Assembly: GCA_963740555.1 (NCBI GenBank)
Contig: CAVUES010000008.1
Span: forward strand, 1 to 64,000
Reading direction: 5' to 3'
Origin: Mayfieldus sp963740555
GTDB lineage: Bacteria; Actinomycetota; Thermoleophilia; Solirubrobacterales; 70-9
DNA length: 64,000 nucleotides
Position 1 is the stretch's first letter; each line of letters begins with the position of its first letter. Below the pieces are notes generated by a model that made no database searches, was not told where the DNA came from, and worked only from the letters and a program-made list of their open reading frames with translations. Shown here piece after piece: positions 42,261 to 50,107 of this stretch. A program made the translations under genes and the position numbers.

Positions 42261-43693
42261 GCCCGGATCAACCCCAACACCTCGTCGCGCTTGCGCTCCA
42301 TGTCCTCCCGCGAGACCAGCGATTCCAGGTTCAGCCGCAGCAAAGGCTCGGTGTTCGAGGGGCGGACGTTGAAGTGCCAATCCGGGTAGTCGATCGAAAC
42401 CCCGTCCAGTCGCGTGATCTCGCCGTCGGAATAGCGCTCGGCGATCTCCTCCATCTTCGCCTTCTGGTCGGCGACCTCGGAGTTGATCTCGCCGGAGATG
42501 AAGTAGCGGGAGCGAAACTCGTCCATCAGCTCCGATAGCCCGCGGCCCTCGACCGAGAGAAGCTCGAGCATCAGAAGCGCCGGGATCGTGCCCGAGTCGG
42601 CGCACCAGAACTGGCGAAAGTAGTAATGGCCCGAGACCTCGCCTCCGAACGCGGCCTTCTCCTCGCGCATCCTGGCCTTGAAGAAGGCGTGGCCGACCCG
42701 GCTCAACGCCGAGCGCCCGCCCGCCGCCGTGACGGTGTCAGGCACCGCCCGGCTGGAGCGCGGGTCGTAGAGGATCGTCGCGCCGGGCTCCTTTGCCAGC
42801 GCCGCGCGCGCGAGCAGCGCGCAGACGAAGTCGCCGTCGCAGAACTCACCGTTGGCGTCGATGAAGAAGCAGCGGTCCGCGTCCCCGTCCCAGGCGATGC
42901 CGAGGTCGGCACCCTCCTCGCGAACCCGGTCGATGATCAGCCGGCGATTCTCTTCCAGCAGCGGATTCGGCTCGTGGTCGGGAAACTCTCCGTCGGGCTC
43001 GAAGTAGAGCCGCACCAGGTCGAAGCCCAGCTGCTCCAGGATCGGGCCGACCATCGGGCCGGCCATTCCGTTGGCGCCGTCGACCACGACGCGCATCGGC
43101 TTCATCTTTCCGGGGTCGATGAAGGAAACGGCCCTCCGGCGGTATTCGTCCCGGATGTCGACCTCCTCGGATGAGCCGCCCCCGGGCGCCGGGCCGAGGC
43201 TGGCCTCGATCTCGCGCTGGACGTCGCCGATTCCCGCGTCGCCGGAGAGCGCCAGGGCGCCCTCACGGACCAGCTTCACGCCGGTGTAAGGCTTTGGGTT
43301 GTGCGAGGCGGTGACCATCGCGCCGCCGTCGAGATCGCGCGAGCCGACCAGTTCGTAGAGCATCTCGGTGGCGATCATCCCCGCGTCGAGCACCGTCACG
43401 CCCTCGGAGATCAGCCCGTCGCGTACCTCCTTCGCCATATTCGGCGAGGTCAGTCGCATGTCGCGGCCGAGGCCGACGCGCAGCTCGGAGGGCGGCTTGT
43501 CGCGCAGCCTGCCGAGCACGCGCGCGAACGCTCGCCCGATCGCGTGCGCCGTCGTCTCGTCCATCTCGCTGCCGTAGAGGCCACGGATGTCGTAGGCCTT
43601 GAAGATGCTCGCTGGCGCCAAAACATCAATGCCCGGCAGGTCCTCCGCTTCGCGTCCGGGCGTGCCGGGGTGGGTGGAGGGATCGTCAGTCAA
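42257..43693 (-). CDS. manB: phosphomannomutase/phosphoglucomutase
   Basis: The 478-residue product shows the start KAYDIRGLYGSEMDE, the phosphoserine loop MVTASHNPKPYTGVKL, the metal loop AWDGDADRCFFID, the sugar-binding FGGEVSGHYYF, and the phosphate-binding RPSNTEPLLRLNLE at the end. It interconverts mannose or glucose 1- and 6-phosphates. The first 30 residues are an extension (residues PGREAEDLPGIDV) that carries the same repeat element as the RuvB extension. It overlaps the HIT gene upstream by eight bases. Confidence 0.92.
   Translation of the reverse strand: MTDDPSTHPGTPGREAEDLPGIDVLAPASIFKAYDIRGLYGSEMDETTAHAIGRAFARVLGRLRDKPPSELRVGLGRDMRLTSPNMAKEVRDGLISEGVTVLDAGMIATEMLYELVGSRDLDGGAMVTASHNPKPYTGVKLVREGALALSGDAGIGDVQREIEASLGPAPGGGSSEEVDIRDEYRRRAVSFIDPGKMKPMRVVVDGANGMAGPMVGPILEQLGFDLVRLYFEPDGEFPDHEPNPLLEENRRLIIDRVREEGADLGIAWDGDADRCFFIDANGEFCDGDFVCALLARAALAKEPGATILYDPRSSRAVPDTVTAAGGRSALSRVGHAFFKARMREEKAAFGGEVSGHYYFRQFWCADSGTIPALLMLELLSVEGRGLSELMDEFRSRYFISGEINSEVADQKAKMEEIAERYSDGEITRLDGVSIDYPDWHFNVRPSNTEPLLRLNLESLVSREDMERKRDEVLGLIRA
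43622..43660 (-). repeat. in-frame repeat element in the phosphomannomutase N-terminus
   Basis: Read on the minus strand, 43660-43641 is identical over 20 bases to 29098-29117 in ruvB, and the tail to 43622 (GGCATTGATGTT) matches the second RuvB unit. Both copies lie in the first 25 to 50 codons of unrelated genes, in the same reading frame. Confidence 0.6.
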
Positions 43694-44177
43694 AGCCGCC
43701 CTTCAGGGCCTCGTAGCTCTGTTGCGGCGTCTGCGGCATCACCCGGGTGTCGGCGAGCACTGGCATGAAGTTGGTGTCCCCGCCCCAGCGCGCCACCACG
43801 TGCATGTGGATGTGGTTCTCGAAACCCGCGCCGGCGATCCGCCCCTGGTTGAAGCCGACGTTGTAGCCCTGCGGGGCGTAGACCTCCTCCAAGCGCCGCA
43901 TCGCTGTCTGCGCCAAGGCCATCATCTCGGCAACGGTCTCCGCGTCGAGGTCCTGAAGCGCCGCCGTGTGCTCGTACGGCGCCACCATCAGGTGTCCGTT
44001 CGTGTAGGGGAAGAGGTTGAGGATCACGAAGCAGAGCCGACCGCGGTGGACGATCAGGTTCGCCTCGTCGTCATCGGCGGCCGGCTTGGCGCAGAAGATG
44101 CACTCATCCTCGTTGTCCTTGGCGGCGTCCTTCACGTACTCGAGGCGCCAGGGCGCCCAGATGCGGTAGTTGGCCAC
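43686..44177 (-). CDS. HIT-family protein, AP4A-phosphorylase-like
   Basis: A 163-residue protein with IWAPWRLEYV at the start, CIFC at 26-29, LNLFPYTNGHLMVAPYEHTA, and HIHMHVVARWGGDTNFMPVLAD at the active site. This matches the actinobacterial HIT group related to AP4A phosphorylase (Rv2613c). It splits dinucleoside polyphosphates. The GTG at 44177 follows a TAGGAT hexamer at nine bases. Confidence 0.88.
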   Translation of the reverse strand: MANYRIWAPWRLEYVKDAAKDNEDECIFCAKPAADDDEANLIVHRGRLCFVILNLFPYTNGHLMVAPYEHTAALQDLDAETVAEMMALAQTAMRRLEEVYAPQGYNVGFNQGRIAGAGFENHIHMHVVARWGGDTNFMPVLADTRVMPQTPQQSYEALKGGFD

Positions 44178-44216
44178 AGGGAGCTGATCCTAGAGCGGAA
44201 AAGGCGGCGTCGTCGC

Positions 44217-45239
44217 CTACAGCCAGCCGCGGCGGCGGAAGAAGGCCAGCATGCCGACCAACATCACGAACATGACCGCAACGATGACCCAGAAGACCCC
44301 GGTTCCCGCGGTGCTCGGATCACCGCCACCGGGAAGGCCGACGTTCATTCCCCAGATGCTCGCGATCAGCGTCGCCGGAAGGAACACGATGCTAAACACG
44401 GTCAGGATGCGCAGGACGTCGTTGAACCGATGGGCGATCACTGACTCGTTGGTCTGCTCGAGGGCCTCGACTACCTCCTTGTAGTTCTCGAGCAGGTCCC
44501 AGATCCGCTCGTGGGCGTCGACGATGTCGTCGAAGTAGATCTCGAGGTCGATGTCCGGCGCGAGGTAGCGTTGCTTGACCGACTCCAGGTCTCGCAGGAC
44601 CGGGCGCTGCGGGCGGATCACCTTGCGGAAGTTGATGATCTCCTGCTTGGCGTTGGAGATGTCGCGCACGACCTCCTCCGAGCGCCCCTCGAAGATCTCC
44701 TCCTCCAGCGCGTCGAGCTTGTTGCCGATCTTGCGCAGCATCGGGAAGCAGTAGTCGAAGCTGTCGTCGACCATTCGGTAGAGCAGATAGCCCGAGCCGC
44801 GGGAGAAAAGCTGCTCGCGCAGCTCCTCCTTGGAGCGGCAGCGCTCGAACAGGTACTCGACCGGCTGCAGTGGCTGGTTGGGGATCGTGATCAGAAAGCC
44901 CGGCCCGACGAAGAGGTCGAGCTCACCGGTTCCCAGGCGTCCCACCGAGGGATCGAAGATCGGCAGGTGAAGGACGATGAACAGGTAGTCCTCGTACTTG
45001 TCGATCTTCGGCCGCTGGTTGCGCGAGAGCACGTCTTCGAGATCGAGAGCGTGGAAGTCGAAGTGCTCCTCCAGCCAGCCGCGCTCCGCTGCGCCGGGCT
45101 GCTCGATGTTGACCCAGCGCAGGCCCTCGGCGTCGATCTGCTCGATGTTGGGGCCGCGGCGCTCAGGCTGCGCGGGCGAGACGAGCTGCCCCGAACGCGC
45201 CCGTGCGCGCCTCAGCCTCGGCTTCGGGAGGTTCGGCAT
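44217..45239 (-). CDS. corA: CorA-family Mg2+/Co2+ channel
   Basis: The 340-residue product has a long N-terminal alpha/beta cytoplasmic domain, a coiled region (EALEQTNESVIAHRFNDVLRILTVFSIVFLPATLIASI) and the pore motif WGMNVG followed by the second membrane helix and a basic end (FRRRGWL). It takes up divalent metal ions as a homopentamer. The ATG at 45239 was chosen. It is divergent from the lipoprotein gene at 45324. Confidence 0.9.
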   Translation of the reverse strand: MPNLPKPRLRRARARSGQLVSPAQPERRGPNIEQIDAEGLRWVNIEQPGAAERGWLEEHFDFHALDLEDVLSRNQRPKIDKYEDYLFIVLHLPIFDPSVGRLGTGELDLFVGPGFLITIPNQPLQPVEYLFERCRSKEELREQLFSRGSGYLLYRMVDDSFDYCFPMLRKIGNKLDALEEEIFEGRSEEVVRDISNAKQEIINFRKVIRPQRPVLRDLESVKQRYLAPDIDLEIYFDDIVDAHERIWDLLENYKEVVEALEQTNESVIAHRFNDVLRILTVFSIVFLPATLIASIWGMNVGLPGGGDPSTAGTGVFWVIVAVMFVMLVGMLAFFRRRGWL

Positions 45240-45323
45240 CGGATTGGCTCATCTTCTCGTCCGCGGTGGTCATAACCGTTGCCACTAGGTTAATTGGTGC
45301 CTGAGTGTGGGATGGTCTGAACC

Positions 45324-45965
45324 GTGCGGATCGGGTGCGTCGTCCTGACCTCGATTGCGGCGTTGCTCCTGCCCGCGTGCGGTGGTGGCGGTGGTGAGGA
45401 TGAATCCTCGGTGGGCCAGAGCAAGCAGCCGATCGCCTCACTCCCCGAGGGCTGCCTGACACAGCAAGTCGAGCGGTCCTTCGACGGCCTCTTCGACGCC
45501 GTCAACGTCGGGGACCGGAAGGCGGCCCTGCGCTACATCTCTCCGCGCAATGAGCTGCATGCATTCGGCGTCTCTCCGTCGCCGCCCGTGGGATCGGCCG
45601 GCGGAAGCAGCATCGCTCAGACGCCTTCAGCCGTCTATCGGGAGCTGAGCCGCTTGGCGAGGGGAGGCAGAGGGTTGTCGTTGCTTGCCGCTCAGGTTGT
45701 CGCGCCGGGGCCACTCGGGCCGCAGAGCCTCAGCGCCGGACGGACGCGCCTGTCGCGGAAGTCGACGGCCGGGACTGATTTCGCGATCGCAACCGGTTCC
45801 GAGTATGGATCGGGCAAGAACGGCATCAATTGTGAGAAGGGTCGCTTCTATCTCTGGGAGATGGCATTGACCCGCAAGCTGCATCCGCAGACGCTGTGCG
45901 GGGTCGCGCTCGAACCACGGAGCATCGGGCAATTGCGGGACAAGCCGGCGATCTGCGGCCGCTAG
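45324..45965 (+). CDS. lipoprotein of unknown function
   Basis: A 213-residue protein with the lipobox LLLPACGGGG (Cys19) after a short hydrophobic signal. The middle (GCLTQQVERSFDGLFDAVNVGDRKAALRYISP) resembles the helix pairs of NTF2-like lipoproteins, and two Cys near the end (NCEKGRF and LCGVAL) may pair. I do not recognise the family. The start is a GTG. Confidence 0.6.
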   Translation: MRIGCVVLTSIAALLLPACGGGGGEDESSVGQSKQPIASLPEGCLTQQVERSFDGLFDAVNVGDRKAALRYISPRNELHAFGVSPSPPVGSAGGSSIAQTPSAVYRELSRLARGGRGLSLLAAQVVAPGPLGPQSLSAGRTRLSRKSTAGTDFAIATGSEYGSGKNGINCEKGRFYLWEMALTRKLHPQTLCGVALEPRSIGQLRDKPAICGR

Positions 45966-46031
45966 CTTTGGTGCCCGACCGGACCGGCGATCGGCCCCGG
46001 CAAAGGACGAACCCGACCATGGGGAGGAGCA

Positions 46032-46532
46032 ATGGACCTGCGCGAGATACAGAAGCCGCTGAAGGAGCGCTACCGGCAGGACCCGGACGCATCGAAGATC
46101 ACGCTGCACGCCGACGGCTCGGGCGGCGAGGACGCGATGAGTTGCTCGGTGGACTTGGGGCGCGCGATCCAGGCGGCGGAGGCCCACACCGGTGTGGGTG
46201 GGCCGGGCACCGCCGCTTGCTCGGGCGATCTTCTCCTCGGTGCCCTCGCGGCCTGCGCCCAGCTCACCTGTCAGATGGTCGCCACGGCGACCGGCATCGA
46301 GGCGACCCGGATCGAGGCCAAGGTGGAGGGGGATCTCGACCTGCGAGGGACGCTCGGCGTCGACAAGGAGGTGCCGGCCGGTTTCACCGACATCCGGCTG
46401 CGATTCGAGGTCGACGCGCCCGACGCCACCCAGGAGGAGCTCGACGGGCTGTTGGCGCGGACCGAGCGCTACTGCACGGTGCTGCAGACGCTGCTCGGGC
46501 CGCCGCCGGTAGAGGTGGAGATGTCGCGCTAA
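46032..46532 (+). CDS. OsmC-family peroxiredoxin-like protein
   Basis: A 166-residue protein with ACSGDLLLGALAACAQLTCQMVATATGI, in which the Cys of the AAC segment is the family's active residue, and the second conserved Cys in ERYCTVLQTL. OsmC proteins reduce organic hydroperoxides with a Cys pair. GGAGGA precedes the ATG. It has a free Cys (MSCSVD) near residue 37. Confidence 0.85.
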   Translation: MDLREIQKPLKERYRQDPDASKITLHADGSGGEDAMSCSVDLGRAIQAAEAHTGVGGPGTAACSGDLLLGALAACAQLTCQMVATATGIEATRIEAKVEGDLDLRGTLGVDKEVPAGFTDIRLRFEVDAPDATQEELDGLLARTERYCTVLQTLLGPPPVEVEMSR

Positions 46533-46572
46533 CTGCAGGCGTGGTCCGGAACCGCTGGTATAGTCCTCCGCA

Positions 46573-46678
46573 CACATCAAGAGGAGTGGAGGGACTGGCC
46601 CGTCGAAGCTCCGGCAACCCCCCCGCATATGGGGAAGGTGCCAAATCCAGCAGGCAAAGGACAAGCCTGGGAGATGTG
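46573..46678 (+). promoter_or_regulatory. SAM-I (S-box) riboswitch
   Basis: The order of conserved parts is clear: CACATC at 46573 as the P1 5' strand, then AAGAGGAGTGGAGGGACTGG, CCCGTCGAAGC (P2/kink-turn side), CCGGCAACC, GGTGCCAAATCCAGC, and GATGTG (46673-46678) closing P1. A TATAGT hexamer at 46559-46564 is a likely -10 placing the start near 46571. SAM binding favours the terminator hairpin 19 bases further on. It controls the following threonine-synthase-like and CysO-like genes. Confidence 0.93.
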
Positions 46679-46696
46679 GAAGTCCTTTCATCCGGA

Positions 46697-46725
46697 CCTC
46701 TGCCCCTCACCAGGCGGAGGTTTTT
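46697..46725 (+). terminator. riboswitch-controlled intrinsic terminator
   Basis: CCTCTGCC (46697-46704) pairs with GGCGGAGG (46713-46720) with one G-T wobble and an 8-base loop, followed by TTTTT. It stands nine bases before the downstream ATG, as expected for the expression platform of a SAM-I riboswitch that stops transcription when SAM is high. Confidence 0.88.
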
Positions 46726-46733
46726 CGTTTCGG

Positions 46734-47966
46734 ATGACTGTTTCAGAGCTGAGATGCAAGGAATGCGGCACGGGCTATCCGCTCGATGCCCGCTTCGTGT
46801 GTGACAACTGCTTCGGTCCGCTCGAGGTCGCCTATGACTTCTCAGGCCTCGACCCGGCGGAGGCGAGGCGAAAGGTCCAGGCCGGCTCGCGCGGCATCTG
46901 GCGCTATTCGGACTTCCTGCCCTTCGAGACCCGCCCCAGCGATCCGCTGGAGCCCGGGCTGACGCCGCTGGTTCGCGCGGATCGTCTCGCCGAGCGCCTC
47001 GGTGTCGATGCCGAGATCTGGGTCAAGAACGACGCCGCCAACCCGACCCACTCGTTCAAGGACAGGGTCGTCGCCGTCTCCCTCGCCAAGGCGCGCGAGC
47101 TTGGCTATGACACCGTCGCCTGCGCCTCGACCGGAAACCTCGCCAATGCCGTAGCCGCCCACGCGGCCGCCGCCGGGCTTCGGTCCTACGTCTTCGTCCC
47201 CTCCAACCTCGAGGAGCAGAAGCTGCTCGCGACCGCCGTCTACGGCACCAACCTGGTCGGCGTGCGCGGAAACTACGACGATGTGAACAGGCTCTGTACG
47301 CAGCTAGCGGAGACCCATCCGTGGGCTTTCGTCAACGTCAATCTGCGCCCCTACTACTCCGAGGGCTCCAAGACCCTTGCCTTCGAGACCGTCGAGCAGC
47401 TTGGCTGGGAGCTCCCAAGCCGGGTCGTCTGCCCGGTTGCATCCGGCTCGCTGTTCACGAAGATCGCGCACGGGCTGCGCCAGTGGCTCGACGTCGGCCT
47501 GGTCGAGGGCTCGTTTCCGGCCTTCAACGGCGCCCAGGCGCAGGGCTGCAGCCCGGTCGCCACAGCGTTCGAGGAGGGCTGGGAGATCTGCAAGCCCCAG
47601 AAGCCGGACACGATCGCCAAGAGCCTTGCGATCGGCGACCCCGCGGACGGGGTCTATGCGCTGGAGCTGGCGCGGCAAAGCGGTGGTGGCGTGGACGCGG
47701 TCTCAGACGACGAGATCCGCGACGGCATCCGCCTGCTCGCCGAGACGACCGGAATCTTCACCGAGACCGCCGGAGGGGTGACGACGGCGGTGCTCGCCAA
47801 GCTTGCGGAGCGCGGTTCGATCGGCGCTGGAGAGCGCATCGTCCTGGTGATCACCGGCGAGGGCCTGAAGACCCTCGATGCCACCCGCGACAAGTTCGCG
47901 ATGCACGAGATCGACCCGGATCCGTCCAGCTTCGAGTCCGAGGTGGGCGAGGAGGTCTCCGTCTAG
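46734..47966 (+). CDS. thrC: threonine-synthase-like PLP enzyme under SAM riboswitch
   Basis: The 410-residue product starts at the ATG just after the riboswitch terminator (an ATG at 46629 lies inside the riboswitch and is rejected). It begins with a zinc ribbon (CKECGTGYPLDARFVCDNC), then a fold-type II PLP domain: NDAANPTHSFKDRVVAVSLAKA with the Lys in SFKDR, ACASTGNLANAVAAHAAAAGL, PVASGSLFTKI and VITGEGLKTLDA. Such enzymes make threonine from O-phosphohomoserine. Control by SAM and coupling to a sulfur carrier make a role in homocysteine or methionine synthesis possible, which is inference. Confidence 0.85.
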   Translation: MTVSELRCKECGTGYPLDARFVCDNCFGPLEVAYDFSGLDPAEARRKVQAGSRGIWRYSDFLPFETRPSDPLEPGLTPLVRADRLAERLGVDAEIWVKNDAANPTHSFKDRVVAVSLAKARELGYDTVACASTGNLANAVAAHAAAAGLRSYVFVPSNLEEQKLLATAVYGTNLVGVRGNYDDVNRLCTQLAETHPWAFVNVNLRPYYSEGSKTLAFETVEQLGWELPSRVVCPVASGSLFTKIAHGLRQWLDVGLVEGSFPAFNGAQAQGCSPVATAFEEGWEICKPQKPDTIAKSLAIGDPADGVYALELARQSGGGVDAVSDDEIRDGIRLLAETTGIFTETAGGVTTAVLAKLAERGSIGAGERIVLVITGEGLKTLDATRDKFAMHEIDPDPSSFESEVGEEVSV

Positions 47967-47969
47967 GGC

Positions 47970-48242
47970 ATGAGCGTGACGGTGAAGATCCCGACCCAGC
48001 TTCGCGCCGCGACCGGCGGCGAGGCGGAGCTGGAGGTGGACGGCGCGACCGTGGGGGAGGCGCTCGACGCGGTCTTCGCCGAGCACGACGGGCTCCGCGA
48101 CCGCATAACCCAGGACGGCGACCTGCGCCGCTTCGTCAACGTCTACGTGTCCGGGGAGGACATCCGCTTTCAGGACGGCCTCGCCACCCCGATCTCCGAG
48201 GGTGACGAGGTGACCATCCTGCCCGCCGTCGCCGGCGGCTGA
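47970..48242 (+). CDS. cysO: CysO/MoaD/ThiS-type sulfur-carrier protein
   Basis: The 90-residue beta-grasp protein reads MSVTVKIPTQLRAATGGE at the start and RRFVNVYVSGEDIRFQDGL, then ends DEVTILPAVAGG. The final Gly-Gly is the site of thiocarboxylation and the ending LPAVAGG equals that of mycobacterial CysO. It carries sulfur for Cys (or Met) biosynthesis. It lies three bases after thrC, so the SAM riboswitch controls it as well. No activating MoeB-like or Mec protease gene is in view. Confidence 0.88.
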   Translation: MSVTVKIPTQLRAATGGEAELEVDGATVGEALDAVFAEHDGLRDRITQDGDLRRFVNVYVSGEDIRFQDGLATPISEGDEVTILPAVAGG

Positions 48243-48313
48243 GTACCCCGAGCCGGCTGCTTACGATCGATAAGTTAGGTGGCGGTTCCCGACCCCACCT
48301 CGAAGGAGGCAGC

Positions 48314-49219
48314 ATGGAAGCCGTGGTGATTCATGAGGCCGGAGGCCCCGAGGTCCTTCAGCTCGATGAGGTCGAGACGCCGGAGCCTGGGGAGGGCGAG
48401 GTCCTGATCAGAGTCAAGGCGACCTCGATCAATCCGCTCGAAGCGAAGCAGCGCAGTGGCATCGCCGAGATCCCGCTGCCCGCCATCCTCGGTTATGACG
48501 TGTCGGGCGTGGTCGAGACGTCGCGCGCTACGGAGCTCGCCGAGGGCGACGAAGTCTTCGGGCGGGCGTCGAACGGCTCCTACGCGCAGTACGCGGTCGC
48601 TTCGGTTGGAAACCTCGCCCGCAAGCCAGACGGCGTGAGCCACGAGCAGGCGGCGACGATCCCGGTGGCCGGGGTGACCGCCTGGCAGGCGCTCTTCGAT
48701 CACGGCGGGCTCGAGTCCGGGCAGACGGCGCTGGTCGCCGGCGCGGCCGGCGGCGTCGGCCATTTCGGGATCCAGTTCGCAAAGCATGCTGGCGCACGGG
48801 TCATCGGCACCGGCTCGGCGCGCAACCGCGAATTCGTCCTCGGGCTCGGGGCCGACGAGTACGTCGACTACACAGAGCAGGACGTCGCCGAAGCGGTCTC
48901 AAACGTCGACGTTGTCTTCGACACGGTGGGCGGGGAGACGACCGAGTCGCTGGTCCCGGTATTGCGGGAGGGCGGGATCCTGGTCACGATCGCAGCGGCT
49001 CCGCCGGAGGAGGCGGCCGCGGAGCGGGGAGCCAGAGCTGAGGTGTTCTCCTCGAACGCGACCAGCGAACAGCTCGCCCGCATCGCCGAGCTGGTCGCGG
49101 CCGGCGAGGTGCGCCCGGAGCTGACCGAGGTCCTTCCGCTGGGCGAGGTCCAGCGCGCCCACGAGCTGAGCGAATCGGGCCACACGCGGGGCAAGATCGT
49201 CCTGAGCCTCGATAGCTAG
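48314..49219 (+). CDS. zinc-independent MDR-family NADP oxidoreductase
   Basis: A 301-residue quinone-oxidoreductase-like protein: MEAVVIHEAGGPEVLQLDEVETPEPGEGEVLIRVKATSIN, DVSGVVE, GVTAWQALFDHGGLESGQTALVAGAAGGVGHFGIQFAKHAGARVIGT and FDTVGG. The AAGVG-type motif binds NADPH; zinc ligands are absent. It reduces quinones or enones. AAGGAGG precedes the ATG. Confidence 0.88.
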   Translation: MEAVVIHEAGGPEVLQLDEVETPEPGEGEVLIRVKATSINPLEAKQRSGIAEIPLPAILGYDVSGVVETSRATELAEGDEVFGRASNGSYAQYAVASVGNLARKPDGVSHEQAATIPVAGVTAWQALFDHGGLESGQTALVAGAAGGVGHFGIQFAKHAGARVIGTGSARNREFVLGLGADEYVDYTEQDVAEAVSNVDVVFDTVGGETTESLVPVLREGGILVTIAAAPPEEAAAERGARAEVFSSNATSEQLARIAELVAAGEVRPELTEVLPLGEVQRAHELSESGHTRGKIVLSLDS

Positions 49220-49257
49220 CGGCGCTCAGGCCCTCAGGGGCCGGAATAATCCCCGCC

Positions 49258-49974
49258 ATGGACATCGACACCGTCGCGATCCTCTGCGGGGGCCGCGGCA
49301 CGAGACTGCGGGAAAAGACCGAATCGATGCCGAAGGCATTGGTCGAGATCGGCGGGCGCCCGATCCTCTGGCACGTGATTCAGATCTACGCCGCGCAGGG
49401 CTGCGGTCGTTTCGTGCTCTGCACCGGCTACTTGGGCGAACAGGTGTCGCGCTTCGCCGACGCCGAGACCTGGCCGGCCGGAGTCGAGGTCGACTGCGTC
49501 GACACCGGGCTCGACACGCCGACCGGGGGGCGCCTGAAGCTGGCGGCGGAGGCGATCGGGCCGGGCACCTTCTTCGCCACCTACGCGGATGGGGTCGCCG
49601 ACATCGACCTCGGATCGCTGGGTGACTTCCATCGCCGCCATGGAGAGCTGGCGACGCTGACCCTGGTGCGCCCCAATCTTCAGTTCGGGATCGCCGAAAT
49701 GGACGGCGACTCGCGGGTCAGGGGGTTCGTCGAGAAGCCCCGATCGGAGCAATGGATCAACGGCGGGTTCTTCTGCTTTGAGCCCGACGCTTTGGGCTAT
49801 GTCGCCGAGGACAGCGTCCTCGAGCGCGAGCCGCTCGAACGGCTCGCGCGGGAGGGTCGGCTGCACGGCTACCGCCACGAGGGGTTTTGGGACTGCATGG
49901 ACACCTACAAGGACGCGGTGATGCTCAACGACCTCTGGAGCGAGGGCGGCGCGCCGTGGAAGATCTGGGACTAG
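49258..49974 (+). CDS. nucleotidyltransferase, glucose-1-phosphate cytidylyltransferase-like
   Basis: The 238-residue product begins ILCGGRGTRLREKTESMPKALVEIGGRPILWHVI, the activation motif of sugar nucleotidyltransferases, and has YADGVADIDL, GFVEKPRSEQWINGGFF and FWDCMDTYKDAV. It most resembles RfbF, which makes CDP-glucose from CTP. The next gene encodes a sugar-nucleotide dehydratase-like enzyme, the usual partner. AATAAT lies seven bases before the ATG. Confidence 0.82.
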   Translation: MDIDTVAILCGGRGTRLREKTESMPKALVEIGGRPILWHVIQIYAAQGCGRFVLCTGYLGEQVSRFADAETWPAGVEVDCVDTGLDTPTGGRLKLAAEAIGPGTFFATYADGVADIDLGSLGDFHRRHGELATLTLVRPNLQFGIAEMDGDSRVRGFVEKPRSEQWINGGFFCFEPDALGYVAEDSVLEREPLERLAREGRLHGYRHEGFWDCMDTYKDAVMLNDLWSEGGAPWKIWD

Positions 49975-50045
49975 TGGTCCATCCGGCAGTTTCCAGCCCC
50001 AATTCGACGGCTGCAAACCTTCGCCAGCCGTTGTCCTCGGTCGGC

Positions 50046-50065
50046 CGAATAGTCCTGACTATTCG
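50046..50065. promoter_or_regulatory. inverted repeat in the gap before the epimerase gene
   Basis: CGAATAG, six-base spacer TCCTGA, CTATTCG form a perfect 7-bp inverted repeat in the 133-base gap between 49974 and 50108. It may be an operator or a small hairpin; no T tract follows. Confidence 0.35.
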
Positions 50066-50107
50066 ACCTCCCTGCGTCTGCGGCTGGCTCGGTTTTCGCT
50101 CGCCGAA

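Noticed and set aside
42261..42605. N-terminal extension of the MBL-fold protein
   Set aside because: It overlaps the phosphomannomutase gene in another frame and is compositionally noise; the GTG at 42260 is coupled to that gene's stop.
46629..46733. Upstream ATG that would extend the threonine-synthase-like protein
   Set aside because: It lies inside the SAM-I riboswitch and the extension crosses the terminator; the zinc ribbon starts right after the ATG at 46734.
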